In this document: positions 25,938 to 35,028 of the stretch, piece by piece
Numbering within the stretch: position 1 is the first letter of the stretch
Layout: every line of letters starts with the position of its first letter
Origin: an uncultured Celeribacter sp.
GTDB taxonomy: Bacteria > Pseudomonadota > Alphaproteobacteria > Rhodobacterales > Rhodobacteraceae
Direction: 5' to 3'
Length of the DNA: 64,000 bases
Assembly: GCF_963676475.1 (NCBI RefSeq)
Contig: NZ_OY781106.1
Span: forward strand, 2,418,001-2,482,000
Program-made: the position numbers and the translations under genes
Notes under the pieces: generated by a model
The model's database searches: none
The model's input: the letters and a program-made list of their open reading frames with translations, nothing else
Told to the model about the DNA's origin: nothing

Positions 25938-27260
25938 TTAAAGCGTCGGCTTTTTCTGCATCAACGGCAGGACGTTGGACATATCCGGGCCATGCGCCAT
26001 GCCGGTCACGGCCTTGCGCAAAGGCATGAACAGGCCTTTGCCCTTGCGGCCCGTCGCCTCTTTCACAGCCGTCGTCCACTCTTTCCAGCTGTCCGCCGTG
26101 TAGGGCGGTTCGGGCAACATGGCGAAGGCCTCCGCAATGAAGTCCTTGTCCTCATCGTCGACCAGCGGCTCGGCGCCATCGCGGAACAGCTCCCACCAGC
26201 CTTTCATATCCGCTTTGACGGTGATGTTTTCACGCACGACGGTCCAGAACGGCTCGGCGATCTCCGCAGGCACACCAAGCGCGGCCACATCGTCGGCCAC
26301 ATCCGCAAAGGGTTTTGCGTGGTTGATCTGCGATGTCAGGGAGAACAGGTCCTGGCTGTCGAATTTCGTGGGCGCCGCGCCAAAGTGCGACAGATCGAAC
26401 CCCTCGATCAGCTCCTCCATCGAGGTCCGAAGCTCGACCGGCTGCGACGAGCCGAGACGCGCCATCAGGGACAAAAGCGCCATCGGTTCGACCCCCGCCG
26501 CGCGCAGGTCACGCAGGCTGAGCGTACCGAGACGTTTCGACAGCGCTTCGCCCTGCGGGCCGGTGAGCAAAGAGTGGTGCGCAAAGGACGGGACGGAACC
26601 ACCCAGCGCCTCGATGATCTGGATCTGCGTCGCCGTGTTGGTGACGTGGTCGGAGCCGCGCACGATGTTGGTCACGCCGAAATCGACGTCATCGCAGACG
26701 GAGGCCAGCGTGTAGAGGAACTGCCCGTCGGCGCGGATCAACACCGGATCGGAGACAGAGGCGGCATCAATCGAGATGTCGCCCAAAATGCCGTCATTCC
26801 ACTCGATCCGTTCTTGATCGAGCTTGAAGCGCCAAACGCCATCGCCACGCTCGGCGCGCAACGCGTCCTTCTCGGCCTCAGTGAGCGCCAAAGCGGCACG
26901 GTCATAGACCGGCGGCTTGCCCATGTTGAGCTGTTTCTTGCGCTTCAGGTCCAACTCGGTTGGCGTCTCGAAGGCCTCATAGAACCGGCCTTTCTCGCGC
27001 AGCTCATCGGCAGCGGCGTGGTAACGATCCAGGCGCTCGGATTGCTTTTCAAAGCGATCCCAGGTGAAGCCCAGCCATTCGAGATCTTCGAGGATGCCGT
27101 CGGCATATTCCTGTTTCGAGCGCTCCTGATCCGTGTCGTCGAGGCGCAGAATGAACTGCCCCCCGGCCTTGCGGGTGATCAGATAGTTGAACAGCGCAGT
27201 GCGCAGGTTGCCGACATGAATAAAGCCCGTGGGCGAAGGCGCGAAACGTGTGACGATCAT
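25938..27260 (-). CDS. gltX: Glutamyl-tRNA synthetase
   Basis: 440 residues starting MIVTRFAPSPTGFIHVGNLRTALFNYL, where HVGN is the HIGH-class signature. LDDTDQERS binds substrate, and EALSKRLGTLSLRDL is the KMSKS-like loop. It charges tRNA-Glu (and in many alphaproteobacteria tRNA-Gln, for later amidation). The length is typical of the shorter of the two GluRS copies common in this group. It is transcribed alone, with its own terminator. Confidence 0.95.
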   Translation of the reverse strand: MIVTRFAPSPTGFIHVGNLRTALFNYLITRKAGGQFILRLDDTDQERSKQEYADGILEDLEWLGFTWDRFEKQSERLDRYHAAADELREKGRFYEAFETPTELDLKRKKQLNMGKPPVYDRAALALTEAEKDALRAERGDGVWRFKLDQERIEWNDGILGDISIDAASVSDPVLIRADGQFLYTLASVCDDVDFGVTNIVRGSDHVTNTATQIQIIEALGGSVPSFAHHSLLTGPQGEALSKRLGTLSLRDLRAAGVEPMALLSLMARLGSSQPVELRTSMEELIEGFDLSHFGAAPTKFDSQDLFSLTSQINHAKPFADVADDVAALGVPAEIAEPFWTVVRENITVKADMKGWWELFRDGAEPLVDDEDKDFIAEAFAMLPEPPYTADSWKEWTTAVKEATGRKGKGLFMPLRKAVTGMAHGPDMSNVLPLMQKKPTL

Positions 27261-27341
27261 CGTGGGTCTCCTGTTGCGCTTCCTCTTTCATATCGCGACC
27301 AAAGAGTCCATATCGGAGCCAGTCCCAACCGGAGGTCAGAC

Positions 27342-27758
27342 ATGTCTTCACCGCTTCTTGATGCCACCGCGCCCGATCTCGATGTGATCGAGGACATCGC
27401 ACGCGCCACGATGAACGACCTGCCGCCCGCGTTCAAAGTGCTGGCCTCGAATGTGTCTCTGACGGTGATGGATTTCGCGCCGGAGGATTTGCTGGCCGAG
27501 ATCGGCATCGAAGACCCGTTTGAGCTGACCGGTCTGTATACCGGCATTCCGATGACCGAGAAATCGACGATGGATCAGGCCATGGCGCCGGATACGATCT
27601 GGCTGTTTCGGCGGCCCATTCTGGACGAATGGTGCATGCGTGGGAATGTGACGTTGCAACAGATGGTGGCGCATGTGACCGTGCATGAGCTGGCGCATCA
27701 TTTCGGATGGTCGGATGAGGACATCGCCACCATCGACAAGTGGTGGGAATACGACTGA
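27342..27758 (+). CDS. Zinc-dependent metallopeptidase family protein (DUF1025 type)
   Basis: 138 residues; the ATG at 27342 is preceded by GGAGG (27331-27335). The C-terminal HExxH motif in VTVHELAHHFGWSDEDI and the segment ELTGLYTGIP are typical of the small 'metallopeptidase family protein' group found next to housekeeping genes. Function and substrate are unknown. The same frame stays open far upstream only because it is antisense to gltX and gcvT, so the downstream start is used. Confidence 0.9.
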   Translation: MSSPLLDATAPDLDVIEDIARATMNDLPPAFKVLASNVSLTVMDFAPEDLLAEIGIEDPFELTGLYTGIPMTEKSTMDQAMAPDTIWLFRRPILDEWCMRGNVTLQQMVAHVTVHELAHHFGWSDEDIATIDKWWEYD

Positions 27759-27864
27759 GCCGGGCGCAGGGGGCGTAGTGGCCACCTGACGCAATTGTCA
27801 TCCTTCCAAAGGCTCTCTGTGCTATTCTGGTTTCAATCATATCCGAAACCGGAGGACGCATAGT

Positions 27865-28806
27865 ATGAAAAACCCTTCTCTGAGAACGCCTTATCTGTCC
27901 CGCCGCCATCTTTTGCTTGGCGCCGCAGCTCTGCCCCTGGCCGCTGGCCTGCCCTTTGGCGCCCGCGCCGAGGCGCCGATGATGGGCGCGGCTCTCGCTC
28001 CCTATCGTCGCTTCAAACTTGGGGCGTTCGAGGTCACGACGCTTTTGGCCGGCACCCGCACCGTGCCCGATCCGCATACGATCTTTGGCCTCAACGCCTC
28101 TGACGAAGACTTCGCCGCCGCCTCCGAGGCCGCGTTCATCCCCTCTGACGCCGCGCAGTTTTTCTTTACGCCGACACTGGTGAACACCGGCTCCGAGTTG
28201 ATCCTCTTTGACACCGGCCTCGCACCCGAGGGCATCACCGCCGCACTTGAGGCCGCCGGGTATACCGCCGATCAAGTCGACCGCGTGGTGATCACCCATA
28301 TGCATGGCGACCACATCGGCGGCATCTATGCGGACGCCCCAACCTTTGCCAATGCCGCCTATTCCACGGGTTCGGTGGAGATGGATCATTGGGACATGTC
28401 CGGCAATGACGGGTTCGAGGCCAAAATCCGCCCCCTTCAAGACCAATTCGATCTGTTGGACGATGGCTCCGACGTCACCTCCGGCATCACCGCCATGGCT
28501 GCTTTCGGTCACACGCCCGGGCACATGGCCTTTCATCTGGAAAGCGAAGGGGAGCGCCTGATCCTCGGCGCGGATTTCGCCAACCATTACGTTTACTCGC
28601 TGGCCCACCCGGATTGGGAAGTGCTCTACGACACCGACAAGGCGATGGCCGCCACGACCCGACGCAAGCTTTTGGACATGATGGCGACGGACCGTGTGCC
28701 CTTCATCGGCTATCACATGCCCTTCCCGGCGCTGGGCTATGTCGCCGCCAAGGATGGCAATTTCGAATATGTTCCGGCCAGTTATCAGACCATGATCGAG
28801 GGCTGA
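27865..28806 (+). CDS. Exported metallo-beta-lactamase-fold hydrolase
   Basis: 313 residues. The N-terminus SRRHLLLGAAALPLAAGLPFGARAEA is a Tat-type signal (twin Arg followed by a hydrophobic stretch, cleavage after ARA). The hydrolase domain has the zinc motif VVITHMHGDHIGG, the later GHTPGHMAFHL and the Asp in LGADFANH, and ends with IGYHMPFP. This is the AHL-lactonase/quinolone-hydrolase-like branch, so quorum-signal or ester hydrolysis in the periplasm is possible but unproven. It has its own ribosome site (CCGGAGG) and a hairpin downstream. Confidence 0.9.
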   Translation: MKNPSLRTPYLSRRHLLLGAAALPLAAGLPFGARAEAPMMGAALAPYRRFKLGAFEVTTLLAGTRTVPDPHTIFGLNASDEDFAAASEAAFIPSDAAQFFFTPTLVNTGSELILFDTGLAPEGITAALEAAGYTADQVDRVVITHMHGDHIGGIYADAPTFANAAYSTGSVEMDHWDMSGNDGFEAKIRPLQDQFDLLDDGSDVTSGITAMAAFGHTPGHMAFHLESEGERLILGADFANHYVYSLAHPDWEVLYDTDKAMAATTRRKLLDMMATDRVPFIGYHMPFPALGYVAAKDGNFEYVPASYQTMIEG

Positions 28807-28827
28807 GACCACAAACACTCGGGCGGT

Positions 28828-28856
28828 GCGGCAGGCTTCATGAAGAGGCTTGCCGC
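28828..28856 (+). terminator. Hairpin after the metallo-hydrolase gene
   Basis: GCGGCAGGC...GCTTGCCGC forms a stem with one wobble pair, 22 bp past the stop. The T-run is weak. Confidence 0.45.
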
Positions 28857-29041
28857 TTCGCGTTTCAGACCGGCAACAAAGAGCTGGTGTCACATATCAT
28901 TTGCAAATTCATTAGACAGTGCATAGCGGGACTGCGTAAAAAACACGCGTGAGGCAGGCAAATGTGACCTGCATCAATGATGTTAACGCTAGCAAAGCTA
29001 AGATCGGCCAAAAGTGAGAGAGTCGTGACACGGAGACACCC

Positions 29042-29995
29042 ATGGCCCATATCCTGACCATCACATTGAACCCGACCGTGGACCTGTCCACCACGACCGC
29101 AAGCGTCGAAGCGGGGCCGAAACTGCGCTGTGTCACACCGGAAGCCGATCCCGGCGGCGGCGGCATTAACGTCTCGCGGGCGATTAAATTCCTTGGCGGC
29201 GAGAGCACGGCCTTTACCGCCGTGGGTGGCGAGACCGGTGCACAGTTGTTGCGGCTTTTGGCTGAGGAGCATGTCAAATTCACCGCCTTTTCCGTCACCG
29301 GCGGCGCCACGCGGCAATCCATCGCCGTCACGGAACAGGAAACCGGAAAGCAATATCGCTTTGTCATGCCCGGCCCATACTGGAACCACGAGATGGTCAA
29401 CGAGTCGCTGAACGCCATCGCACAAGCCGCGCCCTCGAGCGGGGTCGTCGTGCTCTCCGGCTCACAGCCGCCGGGCGTGCCGATGGATTACCCAGCCCGT
29501 CTCGCGCGTCATCTGGCCGCGAAAGGCGTGCAGCTTTTTGTCGACACTTCCGGTCAGCCGCTACACGAATTGGTTAAACATACGGCCAATCCCTATGTGC
29601 TTCGGATGGATGATGTTGAGGCGGAGGATCTGGCGGCGCGTCCCTTGCCGACGCGCGAGGATACGGCGGATTTCGCCTCGGAACTGGTGGCCAAAGGCGT
29701 CGCCGAAAACGTCATTGTCGCGCGGGGCGCGGATGGATCGACGCTTGCCAATGCGACCGGGCGCTGGCACGCCTCCCGCGCGATCAATCCCGAAGAGGTG
29801 GTCTCCGCCGTGGGCGCGGGCGACAGTTTCGTGGGCGCGTTTTCCTTGGTGCTCACCCGTGGCGATGCGATGCAACAGGCGCTGTGTTTCGGCACATCTG
29901 CGGCCTCCGCCGCCGTGTTGAGCGCGGGCACGCAGCTTTGTTCCTCCGAGGACGTGGCGCGGCTTTTGCCCGGCTGCGAATTGATTGCACTCTGA
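29042..29995 (+). CDS. PfkB-family hexose kinase (1-/6-phosphofructokinase type)
   Basis: 317 residues. It starts ILTITLNPTVDLST, has the sugar-binding PGGGGINVSRAIKFLGG (first PfkB signature), and ends with VVSAVGAGDSFVGAFSL, the ATP/anion-hole and catalytic Asp motif. It best matches the phosphofructokinase-2/FruK/LacC branch, which phosphorylates fructose phosphates or tagatose-6-phosphate. GGAGACACCC precedes the ATG. The stop lies 3 bp before the convergent Hsp70-like gene's stop. Confidence 0.9.
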   Translation: MAHILTITLNPTVDLSTTTASVEAGPKLRCVTPEADPGGGGINVSRAIKFLGGESTAFTAVGGETGAQLLRLLAEEHVKFTAFSVTGGATRQSIAVTEQETGKQYRFVMPGPYWNHEMVNESLNAIAQAAPSSGVVVLSGSQPPGVPMDYPARLARHLAAKGVQLFVDTSGQPLHELVKHTANPYVLRMDDVEAEDLAARPLPTREDTADFASELVAKGVAENVIVARGADGSTLANATGRWHASRAINPEEVVSAVGAGDSFVGAFSLVLTRGDAMQQALCFGTSAASAAVLSAGTQLCSSEDVARLLPGCELIAL

Positions 29996-29998
29996 GGC

Positions 29999-31234
29999 CT
30001 ACGCCCCTTCGGCAGAGGCCAAGGCGAGACCATCGACGACCGCCGTAAAGGCCTCGCCACGCAGCGCGCGGGCCTCGGGCAACACGGAGTGACAGGCCGC
30101 TTCGACCACATGCATGAGGCTCGAACCGCCGACATAGACGACCGCGCCGACGGCGTCTGCCTTGAGCTCAGCAAGCGACAGGGTGGCCGTGATCGCTTCT
30201 GACAATTCGGCCTGATAGCCTGCCAAATCCTCGGCCAGCGCAGCGGGGGTCAAAGGCGCAGACAGGCCCTTTTCAACAAGCGCCAGATCAATTTGAGACG
30301 CAGCCCCGCCATTGGCGCCGATCTTCGCCGCCTCGACGGCGAAAGCGACATCATGGCCCAGCTCCGCTTCGATCACCTCGACAAGGCGTTCGAGTTTTTC
30401 CGGTTCGACCGCGTGGGCTTCGAGGTCGCGCACCTTCGTCAGCGTGTCGCGGGTGTAGAGAAAGGGGATGTTTTGCCAGGTCGCGAGATCATTGAAAATC
30501 TGCGTCGGCATGGGCAAAAGCCCCTTGCCAAACGTGCGCTTCAGCTCGGTTCCCGCCCCCAGCAAAGGCATGGCATGGGCAAGGCTCAGCGCCCGGTCGA
30601 AATGCGTGCCACCAAGGCGGATACCGTGGGAGGCCAACACCTCGACCTTGCCGTTTTCCTTGCGAAACAGGGTAAAATCCGAAGTACCGCCACCGATGTC
30701 GACGACCAAGCCGATCTCGCCCGAGCGCAAATCCTTTGAGGCCAGCGCCGCCGCTTCGGGTTCGGCCAGAAAGCGGATGCGGGAAAACCCGGCCATTTCA
30801 TAGGCCTCGCGCAGATCGCGTTCCGCCTGCGCGTCGCGCTCGGCATCTTTCGAATGGAAATGCACCGGACGACCGGACACGACACCAGTGACAGACTGGC
30901 GCAGCTGCTCTTCGGTGCGGGTTTTCAGCACGGTTAGGAATTGCGCGATGACGTCCAAAAGGCTCTGACGCTTGCCGCCGATGGGGCGGGTTTCGCGCAA
31001 AAGAGGCGTGCCCAAGACAGATTTGAGCGCCCGCATGTAGCGGCCTTCGTCGCCGTCGATCAGCGCCTTATTGGCCGCCGATCCAAGCCGCATATTGCCG
31101 CGCGGATCGAAGAACACCGCCGTCGGCAGGGTCTTTTCCCCGGGCTCCAGTTCGACGAGCCAGGGCGTGCCGTTGACCGCGAGGCCCAGCGCGGAATTCG
31201 ATGTGCCGAAGTCGATGCCAACCGTGAGTTCCAT
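29999..31234 (-). CDS. Hsp70-family protein, YegD-like
   Basis: 411 residues, shorter than DnaK because the substrate domain is mostly missing. ATPase motifs are VGIDFGTSNSALGLA (phosphate 1), ARFLAEPEAAALA-like region RIRFLAEPEAAALASKD, and LVVDIGGGTSDFTLF (phosphate 2). VGAVVYVGGSSLMHVVE is the adenosine motif. This is the YegD group of uncharacterised Hsp70 relatives. The gene stands alone, preceded upstream by a perfect intergenic hairpin (31307-31351). Confidence 0.9.
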   Translation of the reverse strand: MELTVGIDFGTSNSALGLAVNGTPWLVELEPGEKTLPTAVFFDPRGNMRLGSAANKALIDGDEGRYMRALKSVLGTPLLRETRPIGGKRQSLLDVIAQFLTVLKTRTEEQLRQSVTGVVSGRPVHFHSKDAERDAQAERDLREAYEMAGFSRIRFLAEPEAAALASKDLRSGEIGLVVDIGGGTSDFTLFRKENGKVEVLASHGIRLGGTHFDRALSLAHAMPLLGAGTELKRTFGKGLLPMPTQIFNDLATWQNIPFLYTRDTLTKVRDLEAHAVEPEKLERLVEVIEAELGHDVAFAVEAAKIGANGGAASQIDLALVEKGLSAPLTPAALAEDLAGYQAELSEAITATLSLAELKADAVGAVVYVGGSSLMHVVEAACHSVLPEARALRGEAFTAVVDGLALASAEGA

Positions 31235-31306
31235 AGCGCGCCTCCTTGTCAGAAAGCGCGCTGTCTAACGGTCCGCTTGCGCAAGGACAAGAGGCCATCG
31301 TGACAG

Positions 31307-31351
31307 CTTCCTCGCGTTAAGGTTAATCAGATTAAGGTTAACGCGAGGAAG
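31307..31351. repeat. Perfect 14-bp inverted repeat with AATCAGATT core
   Basis: The arms CTTCCTCGCGTTAA and TTAACGCGAGGAAG match perfectly. The 17-base loop GGTTAATCAGATTAAGG is itself nearly palindromic. It lies between the 5' end of the Hsp70-like gene and the 3' end of nadE, so it may serve as the nadE terminator. Confidence 0.8.
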
Positions 31352-31393
31352 AGAGGCCTCGTGAGGTCCGTGGACAGGACAACCGTGAAAGGA

Positions 31394-33052
31394 TCAACTC
31401 GGGTCGCGCCAGCGGCTTGCGATCGGATACCGACGATCCAACCAAAAGGCGCGCGGCGTCAGACGGGTGCCCGGCGCGGATTGAAAGCGTTTGTACTCGG
31501 AAATGTACAGGAGATGCTCAACGCGTTTGACGGTCGCCCGATCAAACCCGGCCTCGACCAGATCGGCCACGCTTTCTTCACGGTCCACGAGACCTTCGAG
31601 GATCGCGTCCAGCACCTCATAGGGCGGCAGGCTGTCGTCATCACGCTGATCCGGGCGCAGCTCGGCCGAGGGCGGTTTGTCGATGATCGTGACCGGGATG
31701 ACCTCGCCCTCCGGGCCTTTCATCCAATCGCGATGATTGGCGTTGCGCCAGCGGCATTGCTCGAAGACGCGCATTTTATAGAGGTCCTTGATCGGATTAT
31801 AGCCGCCGTTCATATCGCCATAGATCGTACAATAGCCGACGGCCATTTCGGATTTATTGCCGGTGGTCAAAAGCATCGAGCCGAATTTGTTCGACAGCGC
31901 CATGAGCAAAAGCCCCCGAAGACGCGACTGGATGTTTTCCTCGGTCGTATCGAACGGCAGGTCGCCAAAGATCGGCGCCAGCGTGTCGGTGATCGCATCG
32001 CGGCCTTGCGTGATCGGCACGAAGTCGTAGCGGCAACCGAGACGATTGGCGATGTCCTTGGCGTCGTCGAGCGAGCCTTGCGAGGTGTATTCCGACGGCA
32101 GCATCACGCAGTGCACGTTCTCGGCGCCCAGCGCGTCGGTGGCAATCGTGGCGACAATCGCCGAGTCGATGCCGCCCGACAGACCCAGAACGACCTTTTT
32201 GAACCCGGTCTTGCCAAGGTAATCACGCAGGCTGAGCACCATGGCGTGGTAATCCTGTTCCCACTCATTGGGCTGATGGGTCACTTCGCCCTCGGAAGCG
32301 ACCCATTTGCCGTCCTCTTTGACGAAATCGACATGGCGCAGCTCTTCGGCAAAAGCCGGAAGGATATGCGCCGGTTTGCCGTGACGATTGAGCACGAAAG
32401 AGCCGCCGTCAAAGACCTGATCGTCCTGACCGCCGACCATGTTGAGATACACCAGCGGCACGTCATTTTCGATCACACGCGACACCATATGGGTGAGCCG
32501 CGTGTTAAATTTGTTGCGATAATAAGGCGAGCCGTTGGGCACGATTAGAATTTCCGCCCCGCTTTCAACCTGCGCCTCGGCGACGTCCTCGTACCAGGCA
32601 TCCTCGCAGATCGGCGAGCCGATGCGCAGCGGGCCGATGGCATAGGGGCCTTCGATGGGACCCGAAGCAAAGAGGCGCACCTCATCGAACACCTTGTAAT
32701 TCGGCAGGTGATGTTTGCGCAGCACCTGTTTGACGCGACCCTCGGCCAAAATCCAATAGCCGTTGTAAAGCGCATCACCATAGAAATACGGCGCGCCGAC
32801 CCCGATGGCGGGGCCATCGACAGTCAGAGCCGCGAGTTCCTCGGCCTTGGCCATGGCCGTGTTCACCAAAGCGGGCTTCATCACCAGATCTTGCGGCTGA
32901 TAGCCGATCAGGAACAGCTCCGGAAAGACGATCATGTCCGCGCCTGCCGCCTTGGCCTCGGCGTAGGCGGCACGCACCTTGTCGGCATTGGCATCAATCG
33001 CGCCCACGGTCGGGTTGAGCTGAGCAAGGGTAAGGCGGAAGGTCTCGGTCAT
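31394..33052 (-). CDS. nadE: Glutamine-dependent NAD+ synthetase
   Basis: 552 residues from MTETFRLTLAQLNPTVGAIDANADKVR; an in-frame ATG three codons earlier (33061) is the alternative. The N-terminal nitrilase-like glutaminase domain shows FPELFLIGYQPQDL (Glu), LRKHHLPNYKVFDE (Lys) and SPICEDAWY (Cys). The C-terminal synthetase has the ATP loop VLGLSGGIDSAIVA and TGNKSEMAVGY. It converts deamido-NAD to NAD+ using glutamine nitrogen. The start is divergent from the MORN-repeat gene. Confidence 0.95.
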   Translation of the reverse strand: MTETFRLTLAQLNPTVGAIDANADKVRAAYAEAKAAGADMIVFPELFLIGYQPQDLVMKPALVNTAMAKAEELAALTVDGPAIGVGAPYFYGDALYNGYWILAEGRVKQVLRKHHLPNYKVFDEVRLFASGPIEGPYAIGPLRIGSPICEDAWYEDVAEAQVESGAEILIVPNGSPYYRNKFNTRLTHMVSRVIENDVPLVYLNMVGGQDDQVFDGGSFVLNRHGKPAHILPAFAEELRHVDFVKEDGKWVASEGEVTHQPNEWEQDYHAMVLSLRDYLGKTGFKKVVLGLSGGIDSAIVATIATDALGAENVHCVMLPSEYTSQGSLDDAKDIANRLGCRYDFVPITQGRDAITDTLAPIFGDLPFDTTEENIQSRLRGLLLMALSNKFGSMLLTTGNKSEMAVGYCTIYGDMNGGYNPIKDLYKMRVFEQCRWRNANHRDWMKGPEGEVIPVTIIDKPPSAELRPDQRDDDSLPPYEVLDAILEGLVDREESVADLVEAGFDRATVKRVEHLLYISEYKRFQSAPGTRLTPRAFWLDRRYPIASRWRDPS

Positions 33053-33254
33053 GGCACTCATGTATCCTGAAGTCTCACGCCATGGTTTAGCAGAATGACG
33101 CCCAAGGGAAAGGCGCTCACAGGAAAAACATTTGAAGACCGCGGGCCTACCCCCTAGTCTGTCGCGCGACAGGGCCTGCGGTGACGAGGGCCCGGATTTA
33201 GAACAAAGTCCACCTAGCGACCAAAACCACCACAGTGGCAGCACAGGCAGACAC

Positions 33255-34754
33255 ATGACCTCATTGGGAATGGGACAAAATACAGTGACACGACTGCGCA
33301 TCACGCTTTTCGCGGCAACGATGATCGGGGCCATCCCCCTGACGATCCCCACAGCGACGCTGGCCCAGGACGCCGGACAGGTGGAAACCCGCCAGTTCGA
33401 AGAAGGCGGGATTTACGAAGGCACGTTCAAGGACGGATTGCAGGACGGCGTCGGCACCTACAGCCTGCCCAACGGCTATGAATACACCGGCGAATGGGTG
33501 ATGGGCGAGATCAAGGGCCAAGGCCTTGCTCGGTTCACCGACGGCTCGGTCTATGAGGGCGCCTTTGAGAAGGGCAAACCGCATGGTTTTGGCAAGATCA
33601 CCTATGCCGATGGCGGCACTTACGAGGGCGATTGGGTCGAGGGTGAGGCCACCGGATCGGGCGTCGCGGTCTATGCCAATGGCGTGAAATACGAAGGCGG
33701 CTTCCTCAGCGCCAAGCACCACGGACAGGGTCGGCTGGAAAGCCCCACCGGCTATATCTACGAGGGCGGCTGGGTCAACGGCGTCAAAGAGGGGCGCGGC
33801 ACGATCACCTATCCCGAAGGCGCCAGCTACGAGGGCGAAATGGCCCGCGACATGCGTCACGGCCAAGGCGTTCTGACCACCGACGAGGGCATGATTCTCG
33901 ACTGCAACTGGGTGGACAACCAGTGCAACGGCCAGGGCACGATCACGCAGCCCAACGGCGATGTCTTCGAGGGCGATCTGGTCGGCGGCAAGCGTCAGGG
34001 CAAGGGCAAGGTGACCTACGCCAATGGCGATGTCTACGAAGGCAATTTCGACGACGACAAACGCGATGGCCAAGGCACGTTTACTGGCGCAGACGGCTAT
34101 CTCTATGTCGGCGAATGGACCGACGGGCGGATCGAAGGCCAGGGTCAGGTGACCTACCCGGACGGCTCGGTGTACGTGGGCGCATTCCTCGACGACCTGT
34201 CGCATGGCACAGGCAAGATCACCTATCCGAACGGCACGACCTATGAGGGCGAATGGAAATACGGCGTGATCGACGGCACGGGCGTGGCGCGTTACGCGGG
34301 CGGGCTGACCTATGAGGGCGAGTTCAAGAACGCGCAGAACCACGGCAAGGGCAAAATGACCTATGCCGATGGGTTCGTCTACGATGGCGACTGGGTCGAC
34401 GGGCAACGTCAGGGCAAGGGCAAGGGCACCTATGCCGACGGCACGGTCTATGAGGGCGATTACGTGGCGGGCAAACGCGACGGCATCGGCACCATCACGA
34501 TGGCCTCCGGCTTTACCTACACCGGCGAATGGAAAGCCGGCGAAATCCAGGGACGAGGCAAAGCGACCTACCCCAATGGCGACAGCTACGAGGGCATGTT
34601 CGTCGCGGGCAAATCCCAGGGTCACGGCACGATCACCTATGCGGACGGCAAAGTGGTGTCTGGCGAATGGGTTGACGGCGCCTTGGTGTCCGAGGATGCC
34701 GCCCCCGAGGACCCTGCGACACCGGACGCACCGGCCACACCGACCTCAGACTAA
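33255..34754 (+). CDS. Secreted MORN-repeat protein
   Basis: ~499 residues from ATG 33255; another ATG at 33270 is equally plausible. An N-terminal signal sequence (LRITLFAATMIGAIPLTIPTATLAQ) is followed by about 19 tandem 23-residue MORN repeats of form YEGxWxxGxxxGxGxxxYxxG from residue ~50 to ~475. The eighth is degenerate (LDCNWVDNQCNG), with the only cysteines. A Pro/Ala/Asp-rich tail ends the protein. MORN arrays form long beta ribbons in scaffolding or envelope contexts; the function here is unknown. A strong terminator follows. Confidence 0.92.
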   Translation: MTSLGMGQNTVTRLRITLFAATMIGAIPLTIPTATLAQDAGQVETRQFEEGGIYEGTFKDGLQDGVGTYSLPNGYEYTGEWVMGEIKGQGLARFTDGSVYEGAFEKGKPHGFGKITYADGGTYEGDWVEGEATGSGVAVYANGVKYEGGFLSAKHHGQGRLESPTGYIYEGGWVNGVKEGRGTITYPEGASYEGEMARDMRHGQGVLTTDEGMILDCNWVDNQCNGQGTITQPNGDVFEGDLVGGKRQGKGKVTYANGDVYEGNFDDDKRDGQGTFTGADGYLYVGEWTDGRIEGQGQVTYPDGSVYVGAFLDDLSHGTGKITYPNGTTYEGEWKYGVIDGTGVARYAGGLTYEGEFKNAQNHGKGKMTYADGFVYDGDWVDGQRQGKGKGTYADGTVYEGDYVAGKRDGIGTITMASGFTYTGEWKAGEIQGRGKATYPNGDSYEGMFVAGKSQGHGTITYADGKVVSGEWVDGALVSEDAAPEDPATPDAPATPTSD

Positions 34755-34776
34755 ATTCGCAACCTGCGTCTCATTC

Positions 34777-34806
34777 AAAGGCGGCCTTCTGGCCGCCTTT
34801 TTTTTG
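34777..34806 (+). terminator. Rho-independent terminator after MORN gene
   Basis: AAAGGCGGCC-TTCT-GGCCGCCTTT is a perfect 10-bp stem followed by seven more T, 23 bp after the stop. Confidence 0.95.
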
Positions 34807-34863
34807 CGAGACCGTCTGGATTTGGGGTTTTCAACCCGACGAGAGACAGTATAGTCCGGCCCC

Positions 34864-34950
34864 ATGACGATCATGACACATATCTCGACCCTGTCCCTGC
34901 GCCCTCGCGCAGCGCTTCGTCATGGCCTCCTCCTTCTTAGCTGCCTCTGA
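34864..34950 (+). CDS. Leucine-rich leader peptide of leuA (attenuator)
   Basis: A 28-codon frame beginning ATG ACG ATC ATG and ending with four consecutive Leu codons (CTC CTC CTT CTT), then Ser, Cys, Leu and stop TGA. Ten bases downstream structures overlap the stop codon. Leu-rich leader peptides in front of leuA are the mark of ribosome-mediated transcription attenuation: stalling at Leu codons when charged tRNA-Leu is scarce favours read-through. The position, 78 bp before leuA, and the codon run make chance unlikely. Confidence 0.78.
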   Translation: MTIMTHISTLSLRPRAALRHGLLLLSCL

Positions 34951-34977
34951 GCGTGCCCACGGCGCGAGGCTCAGAGG
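34944..34977 (+). promoter_or_regulatory. leuA attenuator hairpin
   Basis: CCTCTGAGC (34944-34952) pairs perfectly with GCTCAGAGG (34969-34977). The left arm includes the last Leu codon and stop of the leader peptide, so a ribosome on the leader would disrupt it. Competing GC-rich sequences follow (ACCGCATGCGCCGG). No long T-run is seen, so the exact terminator form is unclear. Confidence 0.65.
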
Positions 34978-35028
34978 TGACCGCATGCGCCGGAGTAAAA
35001 CGCTAAGGACTATAAGAGAGATTTCAAA

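Noticed and set aside
24714..27341. Long upstream extension of the metallopeptidase frame (to 24714)
   Set aside because: It crosses the glycine riboswitch and runs antisense to gcvT and gltX; a good ribosome site and family length support the start at 27342.
33261..34625. 454-codon minus-strand frame with repeat pattern
   Set aside because: Its periodicity merely mirrors the MORN repeats on the other strand.
33132..34754. Tandem 69-bp repeats in this interval as a possible CRISPR-like array
   Set aside because: The repeats are coding MORN units without conserved DNA-level spacers.
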